Source: Motiliproteus sediminis (GTDB lineage Bacteria; Pseudomonadota; Gammaproteobacteria; Pseudomonadales; Balneatricaceae). Taken from it: DNA of 64,000 bases. Shown in pieces: positions 45,950-54,567 of the stretch. The notes under the pieces are model-generated. The model was not told the origin of the DNA and ran no database searches. It worked only from the letters and a program-made list of their open reading frames with translations. Position numbers and translations under genes: made by a program. Where the stretch lies: NCBI RefSeq assembly GCF_017912535.1, contig NZ_JAERQK010000001.1:496001-560000 (forward strand). The letters run 5' to 3'. How positions within the stretch are numbered: the first letter of the stretch is position 1; each line of letters starts with the position of its first letter.

Positions 45950-46346
45950 GCTGGAAGTGGTGACCCGGGGTCAGGGGTTATACGAGTTCACCGATGCGCT
46001 GCAGGCCATGGTGCGCAGAAGTGGTGTTACTGATGGGCTTTGCAGTCTGCTGATTCAGCATACCAGCGCCAGTCTGACCATTCAGGAAAACGCTGACCCT
46101 AGTGCACGGCAGGATCTGGAGCGCTGGTTGTGCCGGTTGGTACCGGAGCGGGACGCGCTCTATACCCATACTCTGGAGGGCGACGACGATATGCCGGCGC
46201 ATATCAAGTCGGCGCTGACCAGCAGCTGTCTGTCGATTCCGGTGCAAGGCGGGGCGCTGATGCTTGGCACTTGGCAAGGGGTGTATTGCTGGGAGCACCG
46301 GCACGGCAATCATCGTCGCCGTATCGCGGTGCATCTGGGCAGCTAA
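45939..46346 (+). CDS. YjbQ/UPF0047 family protein
   Basis: A 135-aa protein of the secondary thiamine-phosphate synthase-like YjbQ family. The signature HTSASLTIQENADPS and the C-terminal GTWQGVYCWEHRHGNHRRRI are complete, including the His residues that could bind metal. I start at ATG 45939 after GGAGAGG, which overlaps the DUF1285 gene; the frame is open further upstream without family match. It converges on cheW 3 bp away. Confidence 0.92.
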   Translation: MVDELEVVTRGQGLYEFTDALQAMVRRSGVTDGLCSLLIQHTSASLTIQENADPSARQDLERWLCRLVPERDALYTHTLEGDDDMPAHIKSALTSSCLSIPVQGGALMLGTWQGVYCWEHRHGNHRRRIAVHLGS

Positions 46347-46349
46347 CGG

Positions 46350-46829
46350 TCAGAAGTCGCTATTGCCGTCGTCGATCATACGGTTGAGGTCGAGCAGGAT
46401 AATCAGTTCGTCGTTGTGGTAGCTGACACCCTGAATAAACTTGGTGCTCTCTTCGGTGCCGACATTGGGTGCGCGCTCTATTTCAGACTGCCGCAGGTAG
46501 ATTACTTCCGCCACGGCATCGACCAGCATGCCAATGACCTGGTCTTCCAGCTCAATGACGATAATGCGACTGTCGTCGCTGTTGTCCCTGCGCTCCAGGC
46601 CAAACAGGGTGCGGGTATCGACAACGGTGATGACGTTGCCGCGCAGATTGATGATGCCAAGGATATAGGGCGCGGCACCGGGGACCGGGGCTATCTCGGT
46701 CAGGCGTAACACCTCTTTCACCTGCATCACATTGATGCCGTAAAATTCGTCGGCTAATTTGAAGGTCGCCCACTGCATCTGCTGGTCGTTGGCGTCGTGC
46801 TGTTGTTCCGCGGTTGCTTTATCGGTCAT
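46350..46829 (-). CDS. CheW-like chemotaxis coupling protein
   Basis: A 159-aa single CheW domain (from about residue 18): WATFKLADEFYGINVMQVKEVLR, in split form, PYILGIINLRGNVITVVDTR, and DAVAEVIYLRQSEIE. It would link chemoreceptors to CheA. There is no other chemotaxis gene nearby; instead its ATG overlaps the hydroxypyruvate isomerase stop by 4 bp, so it is expressed with metabolic genes. Confidence 0.93.
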   Translation of the reverse strand: MTDKATAEQQHDANDQQMQWATFKLADEFYGINVMQVKEVLRLTEIAPVPGAAPYILGIINLRGNVITVVDTRTLFGLERRDNSDDSRIIVIELEDQVIGMLVDAVAEVIYLRQSEIERAPNVGTEESTKFIQGVSYHNDELIILLDLNRMIDDGNSDF

Positions 46830-47620
46830 CGCCTGTTCCTAAGCTGTTCCGGTAAGGTTTCCATCCAGCCAAAGCTGGCTGCGCTTGCTTGCAAGGGTAG
46901 ATACTCCAAGCCGATCCAGCCAGTATACCCCAAGCGATCCAAATGGTTGAGCAGATTGGGGAAGTTGATCTCGCCGGTGCCCGGCTGGTGACGGCCGGGG
47001 GCATCTGCCAGCTGAATATGGCCAATAATCGGCAGTAGCTCGGCCAGTCGGTTGCTGAGATTACCCTCCATGATCTGCATATGGTAGATGTCGTACTGAA
47101 GGCGCAGATTGGCTCTGCCGACCCGTTCCAGCAGCGCCGCGGTCTGGTCGGAGCGGTTGAGTAGAAAGCCCGGAATATCGCGACTGTTGATCGGCTCGAC
47201 GCACAGCTGCAGGCCGTCAGCGGCCAGATTGTCGGCAGCATAGGCAAGGTTGGCGATCAATGTCTGTTCGGCGTCGGCGGTGGTAACAGCCGCCGGCGGA
47301 ATACCGGCCAGGCAGTTGATCCGTAAACAGCCGGTAGCTCGGGCGTAGCGCCGTGCAAGCTCGACCCCGCGTTTGAACTCATCGACTCGGTCCGGGTGGC
47401 AGGCGATACCGCGTTCGCCACTATCCCAGTCTCCCGCAGGCAGATTAAACAGCACCAGTTGCTGGCTGTTCTGATTCAGCAGCTCGGCGAGGGCATCCGG
47501 TTGCAGCGGATAGGGAAACTGGATCTCAACGCCTTCAAAACCACAGTCGGCCGCGGCGGCGAAGCGCTTTGCCAAGGGTAGTTCTGTAAACAACAAACTC
47601 AGGTTGGCGCAGAATCGCAT
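46826..47620 (-). CDS. hyi: Hydroxypyruvate isomerase
   Basis: Interconverts hydroxypyruvate and tartronate semialdehyde in glyoxylate metabolism. From ATG 47620 it is 264 aa, a TIM-barrel sugar-isomerase-like protein with the family opening MRFCANLSLLFTELPLAKRF, the metal-site regions CVEPINSRDIPGFLL and YDIYHMQIMEGNL, and GEINFPNLLNHLDRLGY. The open frame upstream belongs to the preceding gene. It follows glxR directly, its usual partner. Confidence 0.92.
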   Translation of the reverse strand: MRFCANLSLLFTELPLAKRFAAAADCGFEGVEIQFPYPLQPDALAELLNQNSQQLVLFNLPAGDWDSGERGIACHPDRVDEFKRGVELARRYARATGCLRINCLAGIPPAAVTTADAEQTLIANLAYAADNLAADGLQLCVEPINSRDIPGFLLNRSDQTAALLERVGRANLRLQYDIYHMQIMEGNLSNRLAELLPIIGHIQLADAPGRHQPGTGEINFPNLLNHLDRLGYTGWIGLEYLPLQASAASFGWMETLPEQLRNRR

Positions 47621-47624
47621 CACT

Positions 47625-48523
47625 TCAGGCCCTCGCCCCGGCGCAGCGACTGCAGCTGCAGGAAAGTGCACTGTGATCGAGGTCGGCCATGCCGTTGTCA
47701 ACCATCGCCCGGTAGAGCTGCTGAGTCTGGCGAGAAAGGGGTAGTTCAACCCCCAGTGCCTCGGCGTTGGCGACGATGGTGTCCATATCCTTGAGTTGCA
47801 CTGTCGCCCGGGCCCCGGGAGTGAAATCGCGCTCAATCATGCGCTCACCATGCAGTTCCAGAATGCGGCTGCCAGCAACCCCGCCGCTGAGCGCTTTGCG
47901 TACTGCTTTAGGATCGGCGCCTCCGGCTTCAGCCAGTAGCAGCGCTTCAGACACCGCACCGATTGTGATGCCGACAATGGCCTGGTTGGCAAGCTTGGCC
48001 AGTTGGCCAGTTGGCCGCTGCCACTGGGGCCGATGTAGTGCGGTGTGCCCATGGCGTCGAACAGCGGCTGTGCTTGCGTGAACGCCTCGCGACTGCCGCC
48101 AGCCATGATGGAGAGCGTAGCCTCGGCGGCTCCCACGGTGCCGCCCGAGACGGGGGCATCCAGGTGGTGGCAGCCATGTTTATTGAGAAGCTGGCTGTGC
48201 CGTTGTGCCATGGCAGGCGGTATGGAACTCATGTCGATGAACAGCGTGCCGGCGCGTGCATGGGTGTAGGCCTCGCTCTGGTACAGCAGCGCATCGACAA
48301 CGGGCCCGCTTTCCAACATGGTGATCACCACGTCGGCCTCGGTCAGTGCTTGGGATAACTCTGCTACTACCCGGGCGTTATTGCTGGCGAGCGCGGCGGC
48401 CTTGGCTAAGGTTCGGTTCCACAGGCAAACGGAGAAGCCATGTTTGATCAGGTTGGTGGCCATCGGCTGGCCCATCAGGCCGATGCCTACGAAGGTGATA
48501 ACCGGAGCGGATGGGGCGGTCAT
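47625..48523 (-). pseudogene. glxR: Tartronate semialdehyde reductase, frameshifted
   Basis: Would reduce tartronate semialdehyde to D-glycerate. The first part (FVGIGLMGQPMATNLIKHGF and DAPVSGGTVGAAEATLSIMA) is intact to about residue 170. At 47997-48012 the octamer GGCCAGTT is tandemly doubled, and the frame breaks. After it, another frame continues the protein (VSEALLLAEAGGADPKAVRK, with ATVQLKDMDTIVANAEALGV). Removing one copy gives a 296-aa protein. A second, less certain single-base slip near 47660 changes the last residues: the alternative frame gives LQLQSLRRGEGLK and a TGATG overlap with hyi. Confidence 0.8.
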
Positions 48524-48529
48524 GACAGC

Positions 48530-48865
48530 TCACAAACAGTTGCTGGGTTTGGGTAGTCCGGCCAGCTTGCTGGCCAGCTTGGCCGGGCTGCCGGGAAACA
48601 GGCGCAGCAGGTGCATGCTGTTGCCTTTCTCTTTGCCGTAGCGGATCCCAGTCTGCTTGACCAGAATTCGCATCGCTGGCGAGAGCTGATATTCGGCGTA
48701 AAAATCACGCAGTAACTCAATGATTTCCCAGTGCTCATCCTGTAGCTCTATCCCTTCTGCATGAGCCAGTTGGCGGGCGACCTCGGGGCTCCAGTCCGCC
48801 AGATTCTGCAGGTAACCTTCAGGGTCGAGCGCGATCTGCTGGCCGTTGATATGCAGTGGTTCCAT
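48530..48865 (-). CDS. tusE: Sulfurtransferase TusE (DsrC family)
   Basis: Receives sulfur from TusBCD and hands it to MnmA for 2-thiolation of tRNA wobble uridine. The 111-aa protein has the DsrC-type helical core (DWSPEVARQLAHAEGIEL, HWEIIELLRDFYAEY) and the conserved C-terminal Cys in KPSNCL, one residue before the end, which carries the persulfide. It overlaps tusB by 1 bp. Confidence 0.94.
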   Translation of the reverse strand: MEPLHINGQQIALDPEGYLQNLADWSPEVARQLAHAEGIELQDEHWEIIELLRDFYAEYQLSPAMRILVKQTGIRYGKEKGNSMHLLRLFPGSPAKLASKLAGLPKPSNCL

Positions 48866-49161
48866 CAGTACCAGGCCACCATCTTGTCGCAGTCGAGACT
48901 CAGCTGCACAAAGGCTGCGTCATCGATGACCTGAAAACGCCCATCGACGAGAGCATCGATGCCCCGGGCTTGCAGGTCGGCGGCCAGCACATAGCAGTGG
49001 ACTGTGCCGTCCAGTCGATGGAACAGGCGGGTAAACGCCGGGGTGGCGCCGTAGACACCATCTTCGATCAGCAGCAGGGCAGCCGGGCCACTCAGTGCCT
49101 GAATACACTGTTGCAAGGCGGCGTGCGAGCCCGGAGCCCGATTTACGGTATGCAAAATCAT
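48865..49161 (-). CDS. tusB: Sulfur relay protein TusB
   Basis: A 98-aa DsrH/TusB subunit of the TusBCD hexamer: MILHTVNRAPG, ALLLIEDGVYGAT and the ending SLDCDKMVAWY, as in the family. TusB has no catalytic role of its own; it helps assembly. One base separates it from tusC. Confidence 0.92.
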   Translation of the reverse strand: MILHTVNRAPGSHAALQQCIQALSGPAALLLIEDGVYGATPAFTRLFHRLDGTVHCYVLAADLQARGIDALVDGRFQVIDDAAFVQLSLDCDKMVAWY

Positions 49162-49162
49162 G

Positions 49163-49531
49163 TTAGAAACTCAGAATCTGTCCATAGCTGTGTAGTAGCG
49201 CCGCGGTGGCATTGTCGTCCAGCAGCTGCACCGGAAGCAGCAAATTATCAGGGTCGAGGCCCCTCGCTTCCAGTGCGCTGCGCGGGGCGTACAGCTGTTC
49301 AACATCGTACAGCGGCAGGGCCTGCAGGTTTGCCGCCAGGCTCTTGGCGTCGATGGCGTCGGCTTGTTGTTGCGGTAATAGTTGGTACACGGCGTCATCG
49401 CGAAACAGGATCCCCACGCCGATCTCGAACGCCGCGGAGGTCAGCACCAGGTCCAGCGCGTCGCGCGCACGAGTGGCGTTATGGGGTCCTGCGCCGACCA
49501 CCACCAGTAGTTGCTTGTCAGGGGTGCTCAT
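49163..49531 (-). CDS. tusC: Sulfur relay protein TusC
   Basis: A 122-aa DsrF/TusC subunit: LLVVVGAGPHNATRARDALD, LTSAAFEIGVGILFRDDAVY and QILSF at the end. It forms the TusBCD complex with its neighbours. It lies 3 bp after tusD. Confidence 0.92.
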   Translation of the reverse strand: MSTPDKQLLVVVGAGPHNATRARDALDLVLTSAAFEIGVGILFRDDAVYQLLPQQQADAIDAKSLAANLQALPLYDVEQLYAPRSALEARGLDPDNLLLPVQLLDDNATAALLHSYGQILSF

Positions 49532-49534
49532 GAC

Positions 49535-49927
49535 TCAGCCTCCGAAGGTGATCAGTCGATCGCTGTTAAGCGCAGCATCTGCCAACTGCCCCAATCCTGA
49601 AAGTTCGAACCCTGCGGCCAGATTGGCAGCGGATTTACCATGGCGCTGGGCTTCCTGTTGGTTAAGTACGCCGCGGCGCAGGGCGGCGGCAATGCAGACG
49701 ATCATCTCAATCTCATGCTCCTGTGCCAGCTGCTGCCAGCGTTGGCCCCAGTTGACCTCATCCTGCGGCGGCGCAGCCAGGGCAGAGGCGCCATGTACCC
49801 CTTCGCCGTAAAAGAACACACGGGTGATCTGATGGCCAAGCCCAATGGCTGCGCGTGCATAGCGATACGCGGTGGCGGCAGCTGAGCTGGCGGTCGGTGA
49901 GCCGTACACCAAAACGGCAATCTTCAT
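49535..49927 (-). CDS. tusD: Sulfur relay protein TusD
   Basis: A 130-aa DsrE/TusD sulfurtransferase subunit. It opens MKIAVLVYGSPTASSAAATA and has VFFYGEGVHGAS. The catalytic Cys is in IEMIVCIAAALRRGV, the position that accepts sulfur from TusA. First gene of the run tusDCBE-glxR-hyi-cheW. Confidence 0.93.
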   Translation of the reverse strand: MKIAVLVYGSPTASSAAATAYRYARAAIGLGHQITRVFFYGEGVHGASALAAPPQDEVNWGQRWQQLAQEHEIEMIVCIAAALRRGVLNQQEAQRHGKSAANLAAGFELSGLGQLADAALNSDRLITFGG

Positions 49928-49943
49928 ATTGTTGGCATCCGCA

Positions 49944-49980
49944 TAAAAAAAGCCCCCGCTATCTTACGACAGCGGGGGCC
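49944..49980 (-). terminator. Rho-independent terminator between yccA and tusD
   Basis: GCCCCCGCT (49952-49960) and AGCGGGGGC (49971-49979) form a long stem with a short imperfect extension. On the minus strand it runs into seven T residues. It ends yccA transcription 22 bp after its stop and just before tusD. Confidence 0.93.
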
Positions 49981-50001
49981 GGCTTTTACAGTCAGCTGTG
50001 G

Positions 50002-50682
50002 TTAATCGTCGTTCATTACACCGACCAGATGCAGCAGGTGGACCAGCAGGTTGTAGATATTGAGGTACAAGCTGACGGTCGCCATGACGTAATTGGTGTA
50101 AGTGCCATTCACGATATTGCTGGTGTCATACAGGATAAAACCGGAGAACAGCAGTACCGCCGCCGCAGAGATCGCCAGCTGCAGGCCGGAGATATGGACG
50201 CCAAACATGCTCAGCACCAGATTGGCGAGAACGGCCACCACAACCACGATCAGACCCGCGGTCAGGAATCCACCCATGAAGCTGAAATCCTTACGGCTGG
50301 TCAGCACATAAGCGCTAAGGCCGAGGAAGGTCAGGGCGGTCATGCTCATGGCGGTCATGATCACTTCACCACCGTTAGGCATCGCCAGGTAGTGGTTGAG
50401 CAACGGCCCCAGGCCAAAGCCCATCAGGCCGGTAAACAAAAAGGTCAGCGGCAGAGCCCAGATGGAGTTCTGCATCCGGTTAATCACGAAAATCATCACG
50501 AAACTGGCGATTACGCTGCCGAAGTACACCAGCGGACCCGGCTGGAGCGCCATGGAAACGCCCGCCGTGACGGCGCTGAATACCAGCGTCATCGCCAGCA
50601 ACAGGTAGGTGTTTCGAATGACTTTGTTGGTGCTGTACGCCGCACTCTGTGTGCGGGATACGGCCACTTCGGGTGTGTTCAT
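50002..50682 (-). CDS. yccA: Bax inhibitor-1/YccA family membrane protein
   Basis: A 226-aa protein with seven hydrophobic helices and a C-terminal LYLNIYNLLVHLLHLVG segment ending in acidic residues, typical of YccA. In E. coli YccA is an FtsH substrate and modulator that protects SecY when secretion jams. The N-terminal ~20 residues are cytoplasmic, as needed for FtsH. Location next to tusDCBE is shared with pseudomonads. Confidence 0.94.
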   Translation of the reverse strand: MNTPEVAVSRTQSAAYSTNKVIRNTYLLLAMTLVFSAVTAGVSMALQPGPLVYFGSVIASFVMIFVINRMQNSIWALPLTFLFTGLMGFGLGPLLNHYLAMPNGGEVIMTAMSMTALTFLGLSAYVLTSRKDFSFMGGFLTAGLIVVVVAVLANLVLSMFGVHISGLQLAISAAAVLLFSGFILYDTSNIVNGTYTNYVMATVSLYLNIYNLLVHLLHLVGVMNDD

Positions 50683-50913
50683 CGTCGTTCCTCATCTTGG
50701 TTGAGTCAGATACCGCATGGCAACATGCTAGGCCTATAGACTATGTTCGGCGGTATAAGTTGCCAACTTATAACAACTATTGATCGCCAGAACCAGAGTG
50801 GTGGCGGTGTTGCAGCGAGTGTCGTCGTGGTTGACTTGTCCGTTGGCGCCCCTAAGATAGCCCAGATGTTTGCTCCCGTGCCGGGAATTCAGCCGCCTTT
50901 TATCGAGCCCTCG

Positions 50914-51684
50914 ATGCGTCTACTTCGGGTCCTTTACCAGGACGACCACTATATCGCTATCAACAAGCCCGCGGGATTGCTGGTTCATCGCAGCGAGATT
51001 GATCGCTCGGAGCGCCGTTTTGCGTTGCAGCTGCTGCGCAACCAGATTGGCCAGCATGTGTATCCTATTCACCGTTTGGACAAGCCCACGGCAGGTGTGT
51101 TGCTGTTTGGCCTCAGTTCTGAGGCGGCGAGTCGTGCGCAGCTGGCGTTTCGCCAGCGGCAGGTGCAAAAGGAGTACCTGGCGGTGTGTCGCGGCTACCT
51201 GCCGGACTCCGGCGTGATCGACCACCCGTTGTCGGACAACCGCGAGAAAATGGAACGGGGCGAACAGGAACGCCCGCCGCAAGCGGCGCGCACCCGCTAC
51301 GAGTGTCTGGGCACGACCGAGATGCCTTACCCGGTAGGTCGTTATCCGGGCGCCCGTTATTCGCTGCTCAAACTGATCCCGGAAACCGGCCGCAAGCATC
51401 AGCTGCGCCGTCACCTGAAGCACCTTTCGCACCCGATAGTTGGCGACACCCGTTATGGCGACGGCAAGCACAACCGGTTGTTCCGGGACCAGTTCAATAG
51501 TCGTCGGCTGCTGCTGTTTGCCGTTCGGCTGCAGCTAGTGCACCCCTTCACCGGCGAGCCGCTGTGTATAGAATCGCCATTACCCAAGGCGATGCGCCCG
51601 CTATTTGGTACCCTGAATCTGCCCCAGCAACTTCCGCCGGCGGCCCCCCTGATAAACAATGGAGAACCCGATGACCTCGACTGA
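50914..51684 (+). CDS. truC: tRNA pseudouridine(65) synthase TruC
   Basis: Makes pseudouridine at position 65 of tRNAs. The 256-aa RluA-family protein has the catalytic HRLDKPTAGVLLFGLSSEA with its Asp, and the specific TruC stretches HRSEIDRSERRF, MPYPVGRYPGARYSLL and TGRKHQLRRHLKHLSHPIVG. I start at ATG 50914, aligned with the short E. coli N-terminus; in-frame ATGs at 50743 and 50866 would add unmatched residues. It overlaps the next gene by 14 bp. Confidence 0.93.
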   Translation: MRLLRVLYQDDHYIAINKPAGLLVHRSEIDRSERRFALQLLRNQIGQHVYPIHRLDKPTAGVLLFGLSSEAASRAQLAFRQRQVQKEYLAVCRGYLPDSGVIDHPLSDNREKMERGEQERPPQAARTRYECLGTTEMPYPVGRYPGARYSLLKLIPETGRKHQLRRHLKHLSHPIVGDTRYGDGKHNRLFRDQFNSRRLLLFAVRLQLVHPFTGEPLCIESPLPKAMRPLFGTLNLPQQLPPAAPLINNGEPDDLD

Positions 51685-52441
51685 TTCCGCCCATGCTTTT
51701 CGTTCTCGCCTTAACGACCCGCGCTCACTGGTTATCGGTGTTATTGGCGCCATGGAGGAGGAGGTGCAGTACCTTCGCGAACAGCTGCAACAGCGCGAGG
51801 ATCTGACTCTGGCGGGTTACGAGTTCCACAGCGGTGAGTTGAATGGTCAGCGAGTGGTGCTGCTGAAGTCGGGGATTGGCAAAGTGAATGCCGCTATCGG
51901 TACCACCATCATGCTGGAGCGGTTTGCGCCCGACTGCATTATCAATACCGGATCGGCCGGCGGTTTTGCCGCCGAGCTGGAGATCGGCGATGTGGTGATC
52001 TCGTCCGAAGTGCGTCAGCACGACTTTGATCTGACTGTGTTTGGCTACGAACACGGCCAGGTGCCGCAGATGCCCCCGGCGTTTACTCCGGACCCGGTGC
52101 TGGTCGACATTGCTGAAACCAGCATCCGCACGGTCCATGACGTTAAGACCGTCAAGGGGTTGATCGCCACCGGCGACGCTTTCATGAACTGCCCTGACAA
52201 GGTTGCAGAAACCCGGGCCAAGTTTCCCCAGATGCTGGCCGTGGAGATGGAGGCGGGAGCGATCGCGCAAACCTGCTTCCGCTTTGATGTGCCCTTTATT
52301 ATTTTCCGCGCGCTGTCAGATATTGCCGGTAAAGAATCCTCCATCTCGTTCAAGGAGTTCCTCGAGCAGGCCGGCATTCACTCGGCCAACATGGTGATCG
52401 AGATGGTCCGGGAACTTGGCGAGCGTCACGCTGCGGCCTGA
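51671..52441 (+). CDS. mtnN: 5'-methylthioadenosine/S-adenosylhomocysteine nucleosidase
   Basis: Cleaves MTA and SAH (and 5'-deoxyadenosine), recycling methyltransferase and radical-SAM by-products. The 256-aa protein has VIGVIGAMEEEVQYL, INTGSAGGF, GDAFMN, the ribose-binding VEMEAGAIAQTC and the base-binding Asp in ALSDIAG. I start at ATG 51671 with GGAG upstream; ATG 51659 is possible. The N-terminal 25 residues before VIGVIG are longer than in E. coli. Confidence 0.94.
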   Translation: MTSTDSAHAFRSRLNDPRSLVIGVIGAMEEEVQYLREQLQQREDLTLAGYEFHSGELNGQRVVLLKSGIGKVNAAIGTTIMLERFAPDCIINTGSAGGFAAELEIGDVVISSEVRQHDFDLTVFGYEHGQVPQMPPAFTPDPVLVDIAETSIRTVHDVKTVKGLIATGDAFMNCPDKVAETRAKFPQMLAVEMEAGAIAQTCFRFDVPFIIFRALSDIAGKESSISFKEFLEQAGIHSANMVIEMVRELGERHAAA

Positions 52442-52494
52442 ACGGCAGTACAGAATAAAACTATAACGAACAGAACGTTACGATGAGGTCTTGC

Positions 52495-53670
52495 ATGATT
52501 CAACCTTTCTACCCGCCCCAGCGCACTCTTATGGGTCCCGGTCCGTCCGATGTCAGTCCGCGTGTTCTTGCCGCCATGGCGCGGCCGACTATTGGCCACC
52601 TGGACCCCGAATTTGTGCGGATGATGGATGAGGTCAAAGAGCTGCTGCAGTTCGCGTTCCAAACCCGCAATCCGCTGACCATGCCGGTTTCGGCACCCGG
52701 CTCGGCGGGTATGGAAGCCTGCTTCGTCAATCTGGTGGAGCCCGGCGATAAAGTCATTGTCTGTGTCAACGGCGTGTTTGGCGGCCGGATGAAAGAGAAT
52801 GTCGAGCGTTTCGGGGGACAGGTCATTCTGGTAGAGGATGACTGGGGTGCGCCCGTTGATGTCGCCAAGGTCGAGCAAGCCTTCGCCGATCATAGCAACG
52901 TCAAGGCGCTGGCTTTTGTGCACGCGGAAACCTCTACCGGGGTACGTTCAGATGCCGAGACACTGTGCGCCTTGGCTACCCGGCATGGTGCCTTGAGTAT
53001 TGTCGATGCGGTCACCAGCCTGGGGGGGATAGAGCTTGATGTCGATGGCTGGGGAATCGATGCGGTCTACTCCGGTACGCAGAAGTGCCTCTCTTGTCCT
53101 CCCGGTATTTCGCCTGTTTCATTCAGTGAACGCGCCGTGGCAGCGGTCAAGTCCCGTAAGGCGTCGGTACCGAGTTGGTTTCTGGATAAGAATCTGGTGA
53201 TGGGCTATTGGGGTGGCGGGGTTAAACGCGCTTACCATCACACTGCGCCGGTCAATGCACTCTATGCGCTGCATGAGGCGCTGGTCGTGCTGCAGGAAGA
53301 GGGGTTGGAGCAGGCATGGGCGCGACATCTGCGCAATCACGAGGGCTTGCGCGCCGGCCTGGAAGCGATGGGACTCAGTCTACTGGTTGAACCCGAGTAC
53401 CGTCTGCCTCAGCTCAACACCGTGGTCGTGCCTGATGGGGTCGATGAAGCCGCCGTACGCTCCCAGTTGCTGAACCGCAACAGCATCGAGATTGGTGCCG
53501 GCCTGGGGTCTTTGGCCGGCAAAGTATGGCGAATCGGTCAGATGGGGCATGCCAGCAATCCGCGCAACATTCTCCATTGCCTCGGGGCGTTGGAGAGCGC
53601 GCTGGCCGCTCAGGGCTTTGCAATGGACAGGGGAGTGGCAGTCGCTGCCGCCTCGGCTATTATCGAGTAA
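52495..53670 (+). CDS. Serine/alanine-glyoxylate aminotransferase family (class V, PLP)
   Basis: A PLP enzyme that transaminates glyoxylate to glycine with serine or alanine as donor. From ATG 52495 (GAGG six nt upstream) it is 391 aa. It has LMGPGPSDVSPRVL, the substrate-side SAPGSAGMEA, VDAVTSLGGIELDVD and the Schiff-base Lys in YSGTQKCLSCPPG. The donor amino acid cannot be settled by eye. Its neighbours, the dehydrogenase 20 bp downstream and the hyi/glxR pair 4-5 kb upstream, point to glyoxylate and hydroxypyruvate metabolism. Confidence 0.9.
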   Translation: MIQPFYPPQRTLMGPGPSDVSPRVLAAMARPTIGHLDPEFVRMMDEVKELLQFAFQTRNPLTMPVSAPGSAGMEACFVNLVEPGDKVIVCVNGVFGGRMKENVERFGGQVILVEDDWGAPVDVAKVEQAFADHSNVKALAFVHAETSTGVRSDAETLCALATRHGALSIVDAVTSLGGIELDVDGWGIDAVYSGTQKCLSCPPGISPVSFSERAVAAVKSRKASVPSWFLDKNLVMGYWGGGVKRAYHHTAPVNALYALHEALVVLQEEGLEQAWARHLRNHEGLRAGLEAMGLSLLVEPEYRLPQLNTVVVPDGVDEAAVRSQLLNRNSIEIGAGLGSLAGKVWRIGQMGHASNPRNILHCLGALESALAAQGFAMDRGVAVAAASAIIE

Positions 53671-53690
53671 CCCCTAACAGGAGAAGAGTG

Positions 53691-54563
53691 ATGAGTGGAC
53701 AACGTGTAGCCTTTATTGGCCTCGGCGTCATGGGTTATCCCATGGCGGGGCACCTGCAGAAAGCCGGCTATCAGGTTTGCGTTTACAACCGCACCACCGC
53801 TAAAGCTGAGCAGTGGGCCGCAGAGCATGGTGGCTCCTTTGCACCGACTCCGCGGGCTGCCGCTATAGGGGCGGAACTGGTGTTTTGCTGCGTTGGCAAC
53901 GACGACGATCTGCGTTCGGTAACCCTGGGTGAGGAGGGCGCGTTTGCCGGAATGGCGTCCGATACCGTGTTTGTCGACCATACCACTGCCTCCGCGGATG
54001 TTGCCCGTGAGCTTTACGTGGAGGCAGCGGGAAAGAAGGTGGCGTTTCTGGACGCCCCGGTATCTGGAGGGCAGGCCGGGGCCGAGAACGGCGTGCTTAC
54101 GGTGATGGTCGGCGGGGATCAGTCAGCGTTTGATCGCGCACAGAAGGCGATCGACAGCTTTGCCAAATCGGTCCGCTTGATGGGCGATTCCGGCGCTGGC
54201 CAACTGACCAAGATGGTCAACCAGATCTGTATCGGCGGCTTGGTGCAGGCGCTGGCTGAAGGGCTTCACTTTGCCCGGCAGGCTGGGTTGGATCAGCACG
54301 CCGTCATAGAGGTGATCTCCAAGGGAGCGGCGCAATCCTGGCAGATGGAAAACCGCTATAAAACCATGATCGATGATCAGTTCGATTTTGGTTTTGCGGT
54401 GGACTGGATGCGCAAGGATCTGGGGATCGTGCTTGATGAGGCGCGCAATAACGGCGCCAAACTACCGGTGACGGCGCTGGTGGATCAGTTTTACGGCGAC
54501 GTTCAGGCGATGGGCGGTGGCCGTTGGGATACTTCCAGTTTGCTGAAACGATTGCAAAAGTAG
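53691..54563 (+). CDS. 3-hydroxyisobutyrate dehydrogenase / tartronate semialdehyde reductase family
   Basis: A 290-aa NAD(P)-dependent beta-hydroxyacid dehydrogenase. The dinucleotide fold VAFIGLGVMGYPMAGHL is at the N-terminus, the substrate motif DAPVSGGQAGAENG follows, and the catalytic Lys is in GAGQLTKMVNQI. The ATG at 53691 has AGGAGAAG upstream; the longer open frame lies inside the aminotransferase gene. It may supply the activity lost by the frameshifted glxR, or reduce hydroxypyruvate-derived compounds (inference). Confidence 0.9.
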   Translation: MSGQRVAFIGLGVMGYPMAGHLQKAGYQVCVYNRTTAKAEQWAAEHGGSFAPTPRAAAIGAELVFCCVGNDDDLRSVTLGEEGAFAGMASDTVFVDHTTASADVARELYVEAAGKKVAFLDAPVSGGQAGAENGVLTVMVGGDQSAFDRAQKAIDSFAKSVRLMGDSGAGQLTKMVNQICIGGLVQALAEGLHFARQAGLDQHAVIEVISKGAAQSWQMENRYKTMIDDQFDFGFAVDWMRKDLGIVLDEARNNGAKLPVTALVDQFYGDVQAMGGGRWDTSSLLKRLQK

Positions 54564-54567
54564 CGCG

